A DNA stretch of 64,000 bases, from positions 248,001-312,000 of the forward strand of contig CAZFTJ010000001.1 of the NCBI GenBank assembly GCA_964521865.1. The letters are read 5' to 3'. Shown here one piece after another: positions 8,611-17,561 of this stretch. The DNA is from CAYSRJ01 sp964521865 (GTDB taxonomy: Bacteria > Spirochaetota > B62-G9 > DRHN01). How positions within the stretch are numbered: the first letter of the stretch is position 1; every line of letters starts with the position of its first letter. Position numbers and translations under genes: made by a program. The notes beneath the pieces were generated by a model. It saw nothing but the letters and a program-made list of their open reading frames with translations, was not told the origin of the DNA and ran no database searches.

Positions 8611-11178
8611 ATGAAACAATTATTAATAATATTTGGAATATTGTTTATTAATATGATTGCATACTCCGAAACCAGAGATATTACGATTCCAGAAACTGGA
8701 AAATACGAAATAAAGGTATTTGTCAAACCAGCATATACTACATTCAAAAAGCAAATTGTTCTAAGACCCGATCTTCACAGTTTAGAAACTGTTAAGGTTT
8801 TGAAAGATGAAAATCAGAGAGATGTCTATTCATTTGAAATTAATCCGGAACAAACAGTAAGCTTTGATTGGGTAGTTTCTGATAATAAAGATTTTTCTTT
8901 AATACATGTCTCTAATTTTAGTGACTATTATTTAGAAAGTAATTTGTTGAGTAGTAAAATATCATCAGGACTCTTTTTTTATTTTGATTCAAACAAAGAT
9001 CATATAGAAAACAGAATAGTATACTCAGGTGACCCTTTTTTACTGTTCAATACTATAAAAACTGAGAAGATAATACTTGATTTGAAAACTGAAAAATTTA
9101 TACCTAAGAACTTTAAAAAGAAAGTATTACATAAATTTAATATTTATAAGTATAGAAATTGGCACTATGATAATTTAAATGCTCGTATAGAAGGCTTAAC
9201 TAATGGCAATTTCGTTGGGATTTTCAATGAGGGAGGTTACATAGTATTCCAAAAGGATATATCCCAAATTAATATACTGAAATATCCAGGAATTGGTTTG
9301 TATACAAAAATTAATAATATGGATATAGTTCTCGATATAAGAATCATTGCAAAAACAAATGGGAAAAAAGTTGTAATAAAAAATCGATTGAATGGAAATA
9401 ATGGGTTTTATTTCTTTAATCTTTTAGACTCGGTGCGGGAAAATGGTTTTGATGTAAATAAATTGAAATTTAAAGAAATAATTATAAGCTATTCAAGTTC
9501 TGATGTGGAAGTGGCAAAAATAGAGTTGGATAAATTAATATTTTCTAAAATGGTTACAAAAGATAATGCGAATATTGATTATTTAAATGAGAATACAATA
9601 GAAAACGGTACATTTATCAATGAGTTCCAGGAAGATAATTTAGAAATAAAAGATATAAAAACCATATTAAAAAATAATACTGATTATAAACAGACTGTTT
9701 TATTAAAAGGATTATATTTAACTTCTGATGAAACAAAACAGGTGCCTGTGATATTTACCAAGTCATTTGACAAATTAATGAATTCGGAAAAAATTGATAA
9801 ACTTATAGAATCAAACCTATATGTCAATCCTGTAAAATTGTGGGAAGTAAAGAAAAAGGGAATATCCCTAGATAGAGAAAACATTTTTAAATACGTCAAT
9901 AAGATCAATCCAATTTTTCATACAAAGGTTAATAATTATTTTAATGGTCAGATTGTTGTTACTGCTGATATTACGAATTTGTTAGTTGGCTCTAGCCTTT
10001 ATTTAAGAATAAAGGGGGAAAGGAGTGATAATGATTTTGAAGATATATATCCCTTATATAAGATAGATAATTTCAAATCGTTTTCCATGCAAAAAGTAGA
10101 TGATAGATACCAGATCACAGCCCAAGGGTCGTTTTTCTCTACGCAGGGTAGTACTGATGGAGATAAAATTGAAATAACCTTGGTTTTAAATAAACTTCCG
10201 CCATTCGATATTAAACTTTTATTACCGAAATTAGAAAAAAATTTTGATTCCCTTGAAGCATTAAGTGTAAAAACTGAACTGCTTTATAATAATACTTTTA
10301 TCGGCGATATTTCATTGTTACTGAATTGCACTCAATTACCCCCTTTAGGTACTAAGTATCCTGTAAACATTAACGAGCTAAGCATCAATAAATTGGTCTA
10401 TGAGAAAATACCAAACAAACTCTCGGTCGAAGGCATTAGTATTAATCTTTTTAATGATAAAGATAGGATCTCAATTCCCGTTGCAACCCTATTTTCAAAA
10501 AATGATTTCTATAATGGCGGAAGATGGGTAATAGCCGGTAATGCTCAGTTCAATCAAGGAAAGTACAGCATTGTTTCAAATAATTCTGATTATTATACCG
10601 TTGATGATGTTCTATTGAAAAAAAGTAATATTATTATTGCGCCCAATAATAAGAGGCAGGCAAACATATCTGTTGATAATAATAATGTCAGGAAAAAAAT
10701 ATTAAAGTATATTGCAGTACTTCTTATTATAGCCTTACTTATAATAACATTGTTTGTAATAAGGAGGTATTTTCTAATAGATAGGTTAATTGCAATAATA
10801 GATTTAATAATGCATATAAAAACTGTTTTTTTCTTAATACAATTCCTGCTGATCGTATTAATGCTCTATTTATTTGCAAAATACAATTATGTGGGTAATG
10901 TAACTAGTCCTGCTATCATATTTCTCATTATTTATAGTTTCTTTGTAAGGTATTATATACGTCCGTTTCTTGTAAAGAAATGGAGCTATTTTGAAAAAAA
11001 TAAAACAGCGCCGTATTTTGGTCTTGCAATTATCCTATTATTATTTACTGCTGTTATACTGGCCTCAGGAAATGAGACAGTGGCCGAATCTATTGCCATA
11101 CTAGTCTATTTTCTTCTCGTTGAGGGAGTAATAATTGCACTGAAAGAATTCTTATCAAAGAGAATAGATACGTTTTAA
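8611..11178 (+). CDS. Large exported protein of unknown function with C-terminal membrane segments
   Basis: 855 residues that I cannot assign to a family. Residues 1-19 are a signal peptide ending near AYSET. A long extracytoplasmic region of alternating polar and beta-forming segments follows (~20-700), and then four or five membrane spans from ~705 to the end (KYIAVLLIIALLIITLF and later). The large secreted domain may be beta-sandwich-rich and could bind glycan, but that is only an impression from composition. It lies between a GT-C-like membrane protein and the ABC export genes, so a role in handling the exported polysaccharide is plausible. Base composition is as AT-rich as its neighbours. 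Confidence 0.6.
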   Translation: MKQLLIIFGILFINMIAYSETRDITIPETGKYEIKVFVKPAYTTFKKQIVLRPDLHSLETVKVLKDENQRDVYSFEINPEQTVSFDWVVSDNKDFSLIHVSNFSDYYLESNLLSSKISSGLFFYFDSNKDHIENRIVYSGDPFLLFNTIKTEKIILDLKTEKFIPKNFKKKVLHKFNIYKYRNWHYDNLNARIEGLTNGNFVGIFNEGGYIVFQKDISQINILKYPGIGLYTKINNMDIVLDIRIIAKTNGKKVVIKNRLNGNNGFYFFNLLDSVRENGFDVNKLKFKEIIISYSSSDVEVAKIELDKLIFSKMVTKDNANIDYLNENTIENGTFINEFQEDNLEIKDIKTILKNNTDYKQTVLLKGLYLTSDETKQVPVIFTKSFDKLMNSEKIDKLIESNLYVNPVKLWEVKKKGISLDRENIFKYVNKINPIFHTKVNNYFNGQIVVTADITNLLVGSSLYLRIKGERSDNDFEDIYPLYKIDNFKSFSMQKVDDRYQITAQGSFFSTQGSTDGDKIEITLVLNKLPPFDIKLLLPKLEKNFDSLEALSVKTELLYNNTFIGDISLLLNCTQLPPLGTKYPVNINELSINKLVYEKIPNKLSVEGISINLFNDKDRISIPVATLFSKNDFYNGGRWVIAGNAQFNQGKYSIVSNNSDYYTVDDVLLKKSNIIIAPNNKRQANISVDNNNVRKKILKYIAVLLIIALLIITLFVIRRYFLIDRLIAIIDLIMHIKTVFFLIQFLLIVLMLYLFAKYNYVGNVTSPAIIFLIIYSFFVRYYIRPFLVKKWSYFEKNKTAPYFGLAIILLLFTAVILASGNETVAESIAILVYFLLVEGVIIALKEFLSKRIDTF

Positions 11179-11209
11179 TCATTATACAAATACTCTTAAT
11201 ATCTAATAA

Positions 11210-11977
11210 ATGAAAACTCATAACAATTATTCTTATCTTATTCAGCAGTTTACAATCACTGATTTCAAACTCAGGTACAGTCATTCAATTCTCGGCTATC
11301 TCTGGTCGCTTCTCAACCCACTTTTAATGTTTGGTGTTTTATATGTTGTCTTTTCAATTTTTATGCGTTTCGGTGGAGTGAAGCATTATCAAATCTATCT
11401 TCTTTCCGGGATAATACTATGGAATTTCTTTTCGGAAACAACCAGCTCAGGTATGACTTCACTTTTAACGAAGTCATCATTGTTAAATAAAGTTTATTTC
11501 CCTCGAATAATTATCCCATTAAGCTCTACCTTGACGAATGCAATAACACTTTTTTTAAATATAGTGATTTTTTCTGTATTTTTAATTATTGCAAAAGTCA
11601 GGGTGACTTATGCAGCAATTTTTAGTCTATTGACTCTTATTGAATTAGTGATGCTAGCTTTTGGCGTTTCTATGATTTTGAGCTCATTTTACCTGAAATT
11701 CAGGGATTTATCACATATATGGGGAGTTTTTTTACAGCTTGGATTTTGGGGCACACCGATTATTTATCCAGTGGATATAGTTCCTGCTCGATTTCACATA
11801 TTGTTCAAAATTAATCCAATGGCCCGTCTTATTAATAATTTTCGTATGGCGGTCATATTTGGTGAGATTCCAGGTTTTCGTAATATAGTATATAACTTGG
11901 TGCTGGTATTGAGCCTGTTCTTTTTCGGCCTTATTGTATACCAAAAGCGGCAAAAATATTTTGCGGAATGGTTGTGA
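11210..11977 (+). CDS. wzm: ABC polysaccharide exporter, permease (Wzm type)
   Basis: The membrane subunit of an ABC-2 type exporter that moves a lipid-linked polysaccharide across the inner membrane. The 255-residue length, the N-terminal amphipathic stretch before LRYSHSILGYLWSLLNPLLM, and six predicted spans match the Wzm/KpsM/TagG family. The conserved GTPIIYP segment near residue 185 is present. The gene overlaps the ATPase gene by one base (TGATG), so the two are translationally coupled. With the ATPase it marks the locus as an ABC-dependent rather than Wzx flippase-dependent pathway. Confidence 0.9.
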   Translation: MKTHNNYSYLIQQFTITDFKLRYSHSILGYLWSLLNPLLMFGVLYVVFSIFMRFGGVKHYQIYLLSGIILWNFFSETTSSGMTSLLTKSSLLNKVYFPRIIIPLSSTLTNAITLFLNIVIFSVFLIIAKVRVTYAAIFSLLTLIELVMLAFGVSMILSSFYLKFRDLSHIWGVFLQLGFWGTPIIYPVDIVPARFHILFKINPMARLINNFRMAVIFGEIPGFRNIVYNLVLVLSLFFFGLIVYQKRQKYFAEWL

Positions 11978-12708
11978 TGAAAAGCTTAATCAAACTGATC
12001 AATGTTTCTAAAATGTACAAAATACCACATTTACGAGCAAATAGTCTTAAAAGTTACATAATCCACTTTAATAAAATGCGTACTTATGAGCAGTTTTATG
12101 CTTTAAGAAACATCAATCTCGAAATAAATGAAGGGGAGTTCATTGGAATTATAGGTAGAAATGGATCCGGGAAATCAACGCTACTAAAGATGGTTGCTGG
12201 TATATTGTATCCAACAAATGGACAGGTCATCGTCAATGAAAAACTTTCTCCTTTTTTAGAGCTTGGTGTTGGATTCAATCCTGAGCTTTCAGCAAAGGAG
12301 AATATATTTTTGTACAGCTCTATTTTAGGATTAACAAAAAGAGAAACTCTTGAAAAGGTATCTGAGATACTCGCTTTCTCGGAGCTCGAGCAGTTTGTTG
12401 ACTCACCTTTGAAAACATTTTCAAGTGGTATGCAGGTTAGACTTGCTTTTTCAGTTGCTATACAATCTCCTGCACCTATTCTACTCGTCGATGAGGTTCT
12501 GGCTGTGGGTGATGCACCTTTTCAGGAAAAATGTTTCAAAGTATTTGAACGATTTAAAAAAAATGGTAAGACAATATTATATGTAAGTCATGATATGGGA
12601 TCGATATCAAGATTTTGTGATAAAGTAGGATATTTGAAAAGAGGAGAGGAACTTCAATTTGGGGAGCCTGAAAAAATAATTGGTATGTATCTGCATGATA
12701 TTGCTTAA
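11977..12708 (+). CDS. wzt: ABC polysaccharide exporter, ATP-binding subunit (Wzt type, short form)
   Basis: The ATPase that powers the Wzm permease. Visible motifs are Walker A GRNGSGKST (residues 60-68), the ABC signature FSSGMQVR (~148), Walker B ILLVDEVLAVGD and the switch histidine in YVSHDM. At 243 residues it stops after the nucleotide-binding domain and lacks the C-terminal carbohydrate-binding domain of O8/O9a-type Wzt, so it resembles KpsT/TagH-like short subunits and should not need a capped glycan end for recognition. I chose the ATG at 11977, overlapping the permease stop, over an in-frame ATG nine bases upstream. Confidence 0.9.
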   Translation: MKSLIKLINVSKMYKIPHLRANSLKSYIIHFNKMRTYEQFYALRNINLEINEGEFIGIIGRNGSGKSTLLKMVAGILYPTNGQVIVNEKLSPFLELGVGFNPELSAKENIFLYSSILGLTKRETLEKVSEILAFSELEQFVDSPLKTFSSGMQVRLAFSVAIQSPAPILLVDEVLAVGDAPFQEKCFKVFERFKKNGKTILYVSHDMGSISRFCDKVGYLKRGEELQFGEPEKIIGMYLHDIA

Positions 12709-12723
12709 TAGGTGTGCGATAAA

Positions 12724-13776
12724 ATGAACTCTAAAAAAAAGATCCACCCCATTAAAATCGTTAATAGTATTGCACCAATCAGAATTTGTGATAACGGTGG
12801 TTGGACGGATACATGGTTTGCCGAACACGGAAAAATATTCAATATAGGGGTGTATCCTTATGCTGAGGTGCAGATTGAGGTTTTTCTAAATGAAAGTCAG
12901 GAAGATAGAATTATCATCAATGCAGAAAATTTCGGCGAAAAGTATATCGTTCGGCCTGAAAACCTTGGTTGGGACCGTCATCCGTTATTAGAAGCCGCAA
13001 TTGAAAAAATGAACATACCTGACGAATATGCCTTTCAAGTAACTATTTTTTCAGAAGCACCGAGCGGCGCCTCAACGGGTACATCGGCATCTGTCACCGT
13101 TGCTCTCATCGGTGCACTCGATTGCCTTACTCCTGGACGTATGACTCCACATGAAGTAGCCTATACTGCTCAATCAATAGAAGTCGATATGCTAAAACAG
13201 CAATGTGGAATTCAAGACCAGTTGTGCTCTGCTTATGGAGGAATAAATTACATTGAAATGTTTAAATACCCCTATGCCACTGTTTCTCAAATTAATATAC
13301 CAAATTCCATATGGTGGGAACTGGAACGGCGCTTTGTTTTGATCTTCCTTGGAAAATCCCACAGCTCCTCAAAAGTTCATGAAGCTGTTATAAAAGAACT
13401 TGAAGACGGAGGGCCTGATAATAAAAAAATAAATGATCTAAGGCAAACTGCAGGTAAATCCCGAGATGCGGTATATGCGGGTGATTTTAAGAAGCTTGGC
13501 GAGGCAATGATAGAAAACACCGATGCACAGCTACGACTCCATCCAGAGCTTATTAGCTGGGATGCATACCGAGTTATAGAGATTGCAAAAGAATTCGGTG
13601 TGCTTGGGTGGAAGGTAAACGGAGCTGGAGGTGAAGGAGGTTCAATTACTTTACTTTGTAACTCGCTTTCTCACATAAAACGCTCTATGATTAGGGAGAT
13701 CGAACAGGATAACAAGTTGTTTAAAAATATTCCTATATATTTAAGTAGGTTTGGATTGCGTGTATGGGAATATTAG
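12724..13776 (+). CDS. GHMP-family sugar kinase
   Basis: A small-molecule kinase of about 350 residues. The N-terminal substrate region reads SIAPIRICDNGGWTDT, and the GHMP ATP-binding loop is PSGASTGTSASVTVAL (about residues 113-128). The C-terminal glycine motif WKVNGAGGEGGS is also present. This pattern is closest to D-glycero-D-manno-heptose-7-phosphate kinase (HddA) and fucokinase-type enzymes, so it probably phosphorylates a sugar on the way to an NDP-sugar precursor. The substrate is not determined, and no matching nucleotidyltransferase was recognised nearby. The ATG at 12724 is preferred to a GTG four codons upstream that almost abuts wzt. Confidence 0.8.
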   Translation: MNSKKKIHPIKIVNSIAPIRICDNGGWTDTWFAEHGKIFNIGVYPYAEVQIEVFLNESQEDRIIINAENFGEKYIVRPENLGWDRHPLLEAAIEKMNIPDEYAFQVTIFSEAPSGASTGTSASVTVALIGALDCLTPGRMTPHEVAYTAQSIEVDMLKQQCGIQDQLCSAYGGINYIEMFKYPYATVSQINIPNSIWWELERRFVLIFLGKSHSSSKVHEAVIKELEDGGPDNKKINDLRQTAGKSRDAVYAGDFKKLGEAMIENTDAQLRLHPELISWDAYRVIEIAKEFGVLGWKVNGAGGEGGSITLLCNSLSHIKRSMIREIEQDNKLFKNIPIYLSRFGLRVWEY

Positions 13777-13931
13777 GGCTCAAAAAGATAAGGATATTGA
13801 ATAGATATTTTCAGTTTGAAGATAAAAATAATGATTATGTATAATGTAGATACTCAAAATTTTATTTAATATTGTCGGCTCTCCAAGAGTAAAAAAAGAA
13901 ACATTCTTCTGCTTATTTTGTAACCCTATAA

Positions 13932-13944
13932 TGACAAAATGTCA
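13932..13944. promoter_or_regulatory. Palindromic site before a glycosyltransferase gene
   Basis: The perfect palindrome TGACAAAATGTCA lies inside the 209-base gap before the next gene, overlapping a TATAAT-like hexamer (13928-13933). It could be an operator over a -10 box, but no convincing -35 element stands at the right distance. Confidence 0.25.
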
Positions 13945-13985
13945 AATTGTACTATTTTATCTAATTATTAAGGGGATGCTCGTTA

Positions 13986-15365
13986 ATGAAAATTGGTATA
14001 GATGGAAGACTCTTAGTAAGGAATATTACGGGGCTAGAAAGATTAATTTACAATCTTGCAATTAATTTAGATAAAATTGATACACAAGATAATGAAATAT
14101 ATTTGTACACTTCAGATAGTAATCAAACGGATTTATTGTTTTTTAATAAAATTAAAACAAGGAATATTGATGTATTATTTAATGATATAGCAAATAAAGA
14201 AATAGAATTGTTCCATATGACTTATAAACCTCAGTCCATCGAGGATGTTTTAGATTTTGTTGGGATAAATTATGTTTTTACACTCAATGATTTAATTGCT
14301 TATAATTTTAAATATAAAAGAGAGGAATCTGATTTTGATTATTACAGAAAAGTTTTAGAATTCACAGTTTATGGTGCAAATAAAATTATTGCCTTATCAA
14401 ATCATAATAAAAGCGATGTTTTAGAAAAATTCCAAGTCGATGAGAGTATGATAGAGATTATTTATCCAGGCATAGATAGTAGAAAATTTGTTAAAATAGA
14501 TAATGATACGATAACAAATTTTAAGAAGACGTACGAACTTCCACAATCTTACCTCTTATATTTGGGGACAGATTATCCACATAAAAACCTTAAAAACTTA
14601 TTTCTATCATTTAAACAATTAATTAATATCAAAGAATTTAAGGATGTTTATTTAGTTATTGCGGGGGAATCTCGTTATGGTAAAGATCATATAGTCAATG
14701 AAATAAAGGAAATTAAAGATAATCTTATATTACTAAATCATTTCCCTGAACAAAATATTGTTGAATTATATAACGGAGCTCTCGCCTTTATTTATCCTTC
14801 TCTTTATGAAGGATTTGGTTTTCCTCCTCTTGAAGCTATGGCATGTGGCATTCCTGTTATAGCTTCTAAAGCTACATCCATACCGGAGGTTGTCGGAAAT
14901 GCAGGCCTCTTTGTAGATGCTGAAAATATTGATGAATTATCAGAAGCAATGGAAAAATTATTAACAGACAACGAATTAAGAAAGGCATTAGTAGCGAGAG
15001 GATATGAGCGTGTAAAATTTTTTAATTGGGAAATAACTGCAAAAAAAACATTAGAATTATATAAGAGTGTTATACGAGAAAAATCTAATTCGTTAACCTA
15101 CTTTAAACGAAGTGTGTTTCAATTAAATAAATATATTAAAGAAAACGAATTATTAAATGAAAGAAATCTAAAAATTAATAAGCTTCAAAAGTCAATAAAT
15201 GAAAAAGACAAACAAATATTAAATTTGGAAATCAGACTTCAACAAATTCTAACTTCAAAAGGATGGAAATTGCTTAATGTACTTCGTAAGTTAAAATTTC
15301 ATTTGTACTTAAAACCGCTTACGTTTATCAAAACGGGGTTGCGGAATTATAGGAATAAGGATTAA
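13986..15365 (+). CDS. Family 4 glycosyltransferase with C-terminal coiled coil
   Basis: A GT-B fold retaining glycosyltransferase of 459 residues. The N-terminal MKIGIDGRLL, the sugar-nucleotide loop LGTDYPHKNLKNL, and the GT4 signature SLYEGFGFPPLEAMACGIPVI with both conserved glutamates (E-x7-E) are clear. After residue ~370 comes a lysine- and glutamate-rich helix (NLKINKLQKSINEKDKQ) expected to form a coiled coil, then a basic end, which may anchor the enzyme to the membrane or to partners. The start is supported by AAGGGG upstream. It is separated from the kinase gene by 209 bases and may have its own promoter. Confidence 0.88.
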   Translation: MKIGIDGRLLVRNITGLERLIYNLAINLDKIDTQDNEIYLYTSDSNQTDLLFFNKIKTRNIDVLFNDIANKEIELFHMTYKPQSIEDVLDFVGINYVFTLNDLIAYNFKYKREESDFDYYRKVLEFTVYGANKIIALSNHNKSDVLEKFQVDESMIEIIYPGIDSRKFVKIDNDTITNFKKTYELPQSYLLYLGTDYPHKNLKNLFLSFKQLINIKEFKDVYLVIAGESRYGKDHIVNEIKEIKDNLILLNHFPEQNIVELYNGALAFIYPSLYEGFGFPPLEAMACGIPVIASKATSIPEVVGNAGLFVDAENIDELSEAMEKLLTDNELRKALVARGYERVKFFNWEITAKKTLELYKSVIREKSNSLTYFKRSVFQLNKYIKENELLNERNLKINKLQKSINEKDKQILNLEIRLQQILTSKGWKLLNVLRKLKFHLYLKPLTFIKTGLRNYRNKD

Positions 15366-15372
15366 TGGGAAC

Positions 15373-15402
15373 TGTAAAAAATATATTTGCTTATTTTTTA
15401 CA
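15373..15402 (+). terminator. Possible transcription terminator
   Basis: An 11-base perfect inverted repeat (TGTAAAAAATA and TATTTTTTACA, 8-base loop) lies just after the GT4 stop. It is entirely A/T-rich, so its strength is uncertain. The remaining bases to the next gene at 15622 show nothing else. Confidence 0.35.
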
Positions 15403-15621
15403 TAGATAATAATTCGCACTACACTTTGGACATTATTGTTGAAGTTTGTAATTCTGCTTCTAGTTATTTAATTTAGGGTTTTATTAGAGATACTTTTTAC
15501 ACAGTTTGTATGAAGGTGGTCGTTTGCTTAATGAATACTATGGGTGATGTTAATATAGTTGTTGATCCTGGGTTATTATACTTGCCTATTTACACGAAAA
15601 TATGCACAAGGGAACATTATT

Positions 15622-17454
15622 ATGAAATTTAAATATATTTTAAGATTAACAAATTTGTTTAAACGTACAATTTTTTATATAAAAAATTATGGTTTGATTT
15701 TTACTTTTCGTAAAGGATCAATTTTTATAAAAAAATACTTTAATAGAGGGATCAATGATTATTTTTTATGGATAAAGATTAACGAGCCAAATTCAAAAGA
15801 TCTTAAAAAGTTGAAAGGGAAATCAGACTTATTGAATAATAAACTTAAAATCTCTATTATAATGCCTGTTTATAAAGTTAAAAAATCTTTACTTGATAGT
15901 GCAATTTTATCTGTTGTAAATCAGATTTATGCCAATTGGGAATTATGTATTGTTGATGATGCTTCTAATAAAGATTATATAAGAGAACTATTAAAGGAAT
16001 GGAAGGAAAAGGATAATAGAATAAAGGTTAAGTTTTTAATAGAAAACAAAGGTATTTCTATTGCTTCTAATAAAGCACTTTCTCTTGCCGCTGGCGATTA
16101 TATTGGTTTTCTTGATCATGATGATATGCTTGCACCTTTTGCATTATATGAAGTAGTAAAATTACTCAATGGACACCCTGAAGCGGATATGGTTTATAGT
16201 GACGAAGACAAAATTGATATCAATGGGAATAGAAGCGAACCATTTTTTAAACCAAATTGGTCTCCTGATCTCTTTTTATCCAATATGTATACATGTCATT
16301 TTGCTGTATACAGGAAAAAAATAATTGATTCAATTGGAGGTTTTAGAGAAGGATTTGAAGGAAGTCAGGATTATGATTTAGTGTTAAGATTTGCTGAAAA
16401 AACAGATAAGATATTTCATATTCCTAAGATATTATACCATTGGAGAATGCTGAGTAGTTCAACTTCATATAATCCTGCTTCTAAATCGTATGCTTTTAAA
16501 AATGGTCTTAAAGCTATTGAAGAGGCTTTGTCAAGACGGCAAGAAAAAGGATGGGTAGAAGAAATTGAAAATTATCCAGGTTCATATAGAGTTCATTATA
16601 ACGTTCAAAACGGTAATTTAATTAGCATTATAATTCCTACAAGAGATAAATCTTCACTTTTAAACAAATGTATTCAAAGTATATTTGAACAATCTACATA
16701 TAAACAGTATGAAATTATTGTAATAGATAACAGGAGTAAAGAGCCAAAAACATTGGAAATTTTTAATTATTGGGAACATAAAGAATCAAAAAGATTTAGA
16801 GTAGAAGCACTTGATATAGATTTTAATTATCCTAAACTAAATAATTTTGGAGCAGTAAAAAGTTATGGCGATGTGTTATTATTTTTAAATAATGATATTG
16901 AAGTAATCACAAAAAATTGGTTAGAAGAAATGCTTGGTTTTACCATTAGAAAGAATGTAGGAGTAGTTGGAACTAAGCTATTATACCCAAATAATAAAAT
17001 ACAGCATGCAGGTGTTATTCTTGGAGTTGGAGGCGTAGCAGGCCATAGCCACAAATATTTTCATGTATCTGAAAATGGCTATTTTTCAAGACTTTTACAT
17101 ATTTCAAATTACTCTGCTATAACAGGTGCGTGTATGATGGTTGAAAAAAAAATATTTAATAAAATTGGTGGGTTTGATGAAAATTTAGCAGTTGCGTTTA
17201 ATGACGTAGATTTGTGTCTAAAAATAAGAAATAGTGGTTATTATAACGTAGTTTTACCACATGTAATGCTGTATCATCATGAATCGAAGAGTAGAGGTTA
17301 TGAAGATACAAAAGAGAGAAAAAAAAGATTTAATAAAGAAGTCGACTATATGATCGAAAGGTGGGGTGATGATCTAAAGGATGATCCTTTTTACAATCAG
17401 AATTTAACATTAGAAAGAGAAGATTTTAGCATTGGATTAGAAAGAAGTTTATAA
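15622..17454 (+). CDS. Tandem GT2 glycosyltransferase (two catalytic domains)
   Basis: Two family 2 glycosyltransferase domains in one ~610-residue chain. The first starts near ISIIMPVYKV with VDDASN and FLDHDDM as metal/acceptor motifs, followed by DYDLVLR. The second starts at ISIIIPTRDKS with VIDNRS, LNNDIEV and FNDVDLCLK. This architecture is common in O-antigen and rhamnan/teichoic-type loci, where each domain adds one sugar of the repeat. I chose the ATG at 15622 (MKFKYILRL) because the longer frame from 15559 adds an unconserved leader. No strong ribosome binding site is visible for either start. Confidence 0.85.
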   Translation: MKFKYILRLTNLFKRTIFYIKNYGLIFTFRKGSIFIKKYFNRGINDYFLWIKINEPNSKDLKKLKGKSDLLNNKLKISIIMPVYKVKKSLLDSAILSVVNQIYANWELCIVDDASNKDYIRELLKEWKEKDNRIKVKFLIENKGISIASNKALSLAAGDYIGFLDHDDMLAPFALYEVVKLLNGHPEADMVYSDEDKIDINGNRSEPFFKPNWSPDLFLSNMYTCHFAVYRKKIIDSIGGFREGFEGSQDYDLVLRFAEKTDKIFHIPKILYHWRMLSSSTSYNPASKSYAFKNGLKAIEEALSRRQEKGWVEEIENYPGSYRVHYNVQNGNLISIIIPTRDKSSLLNKCIQSIFEQSTYKQYEIIVIDNRSKEPKTLEIFNYWEHKESKRFRVEALDIDFNYPKLNNFGAVKSYGDVLLFLNNDIEVITKNWLEEMLGFTIRKNVGVVGTKLLYPNNKIQHAGVILGVGGVAGHSHKYFHVSENGYFSRLLHISNYSAITGACMMVEKKIFNKIGGFDENLAVAFNDVDLCLKIRNSGYYNVVLPHVMLYHHESKSRGYEDTKERKKRFNKEVDYMIERWGDDLKDDPFYNQNLTLEREDFSIGLERSL

Positions 17455-17472
17455 AAGCATATTTTAAACTTG

Positions 17473-17494
17473 ACTGTATTTTTACAGCTTTTAT
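17473..17494 (+). terminator. Possible transcription terminator
   Basis: A hairpin of CTGTA/TACAG with a TTTT loop is followed by CTTTTAT, 20 bases after the tandem GT2 gene. An outer pairing, ATAAAAGC with GCTTTTAT (17451-17494), can extend it. Confidence 0.4.
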
Positions 17495-17561
17495 GATCAT
17501 TATCATTATCCGAGTTAAAAAAAGATAGATCCACTTTTCGAAATGTGGAAATGATTAATTA

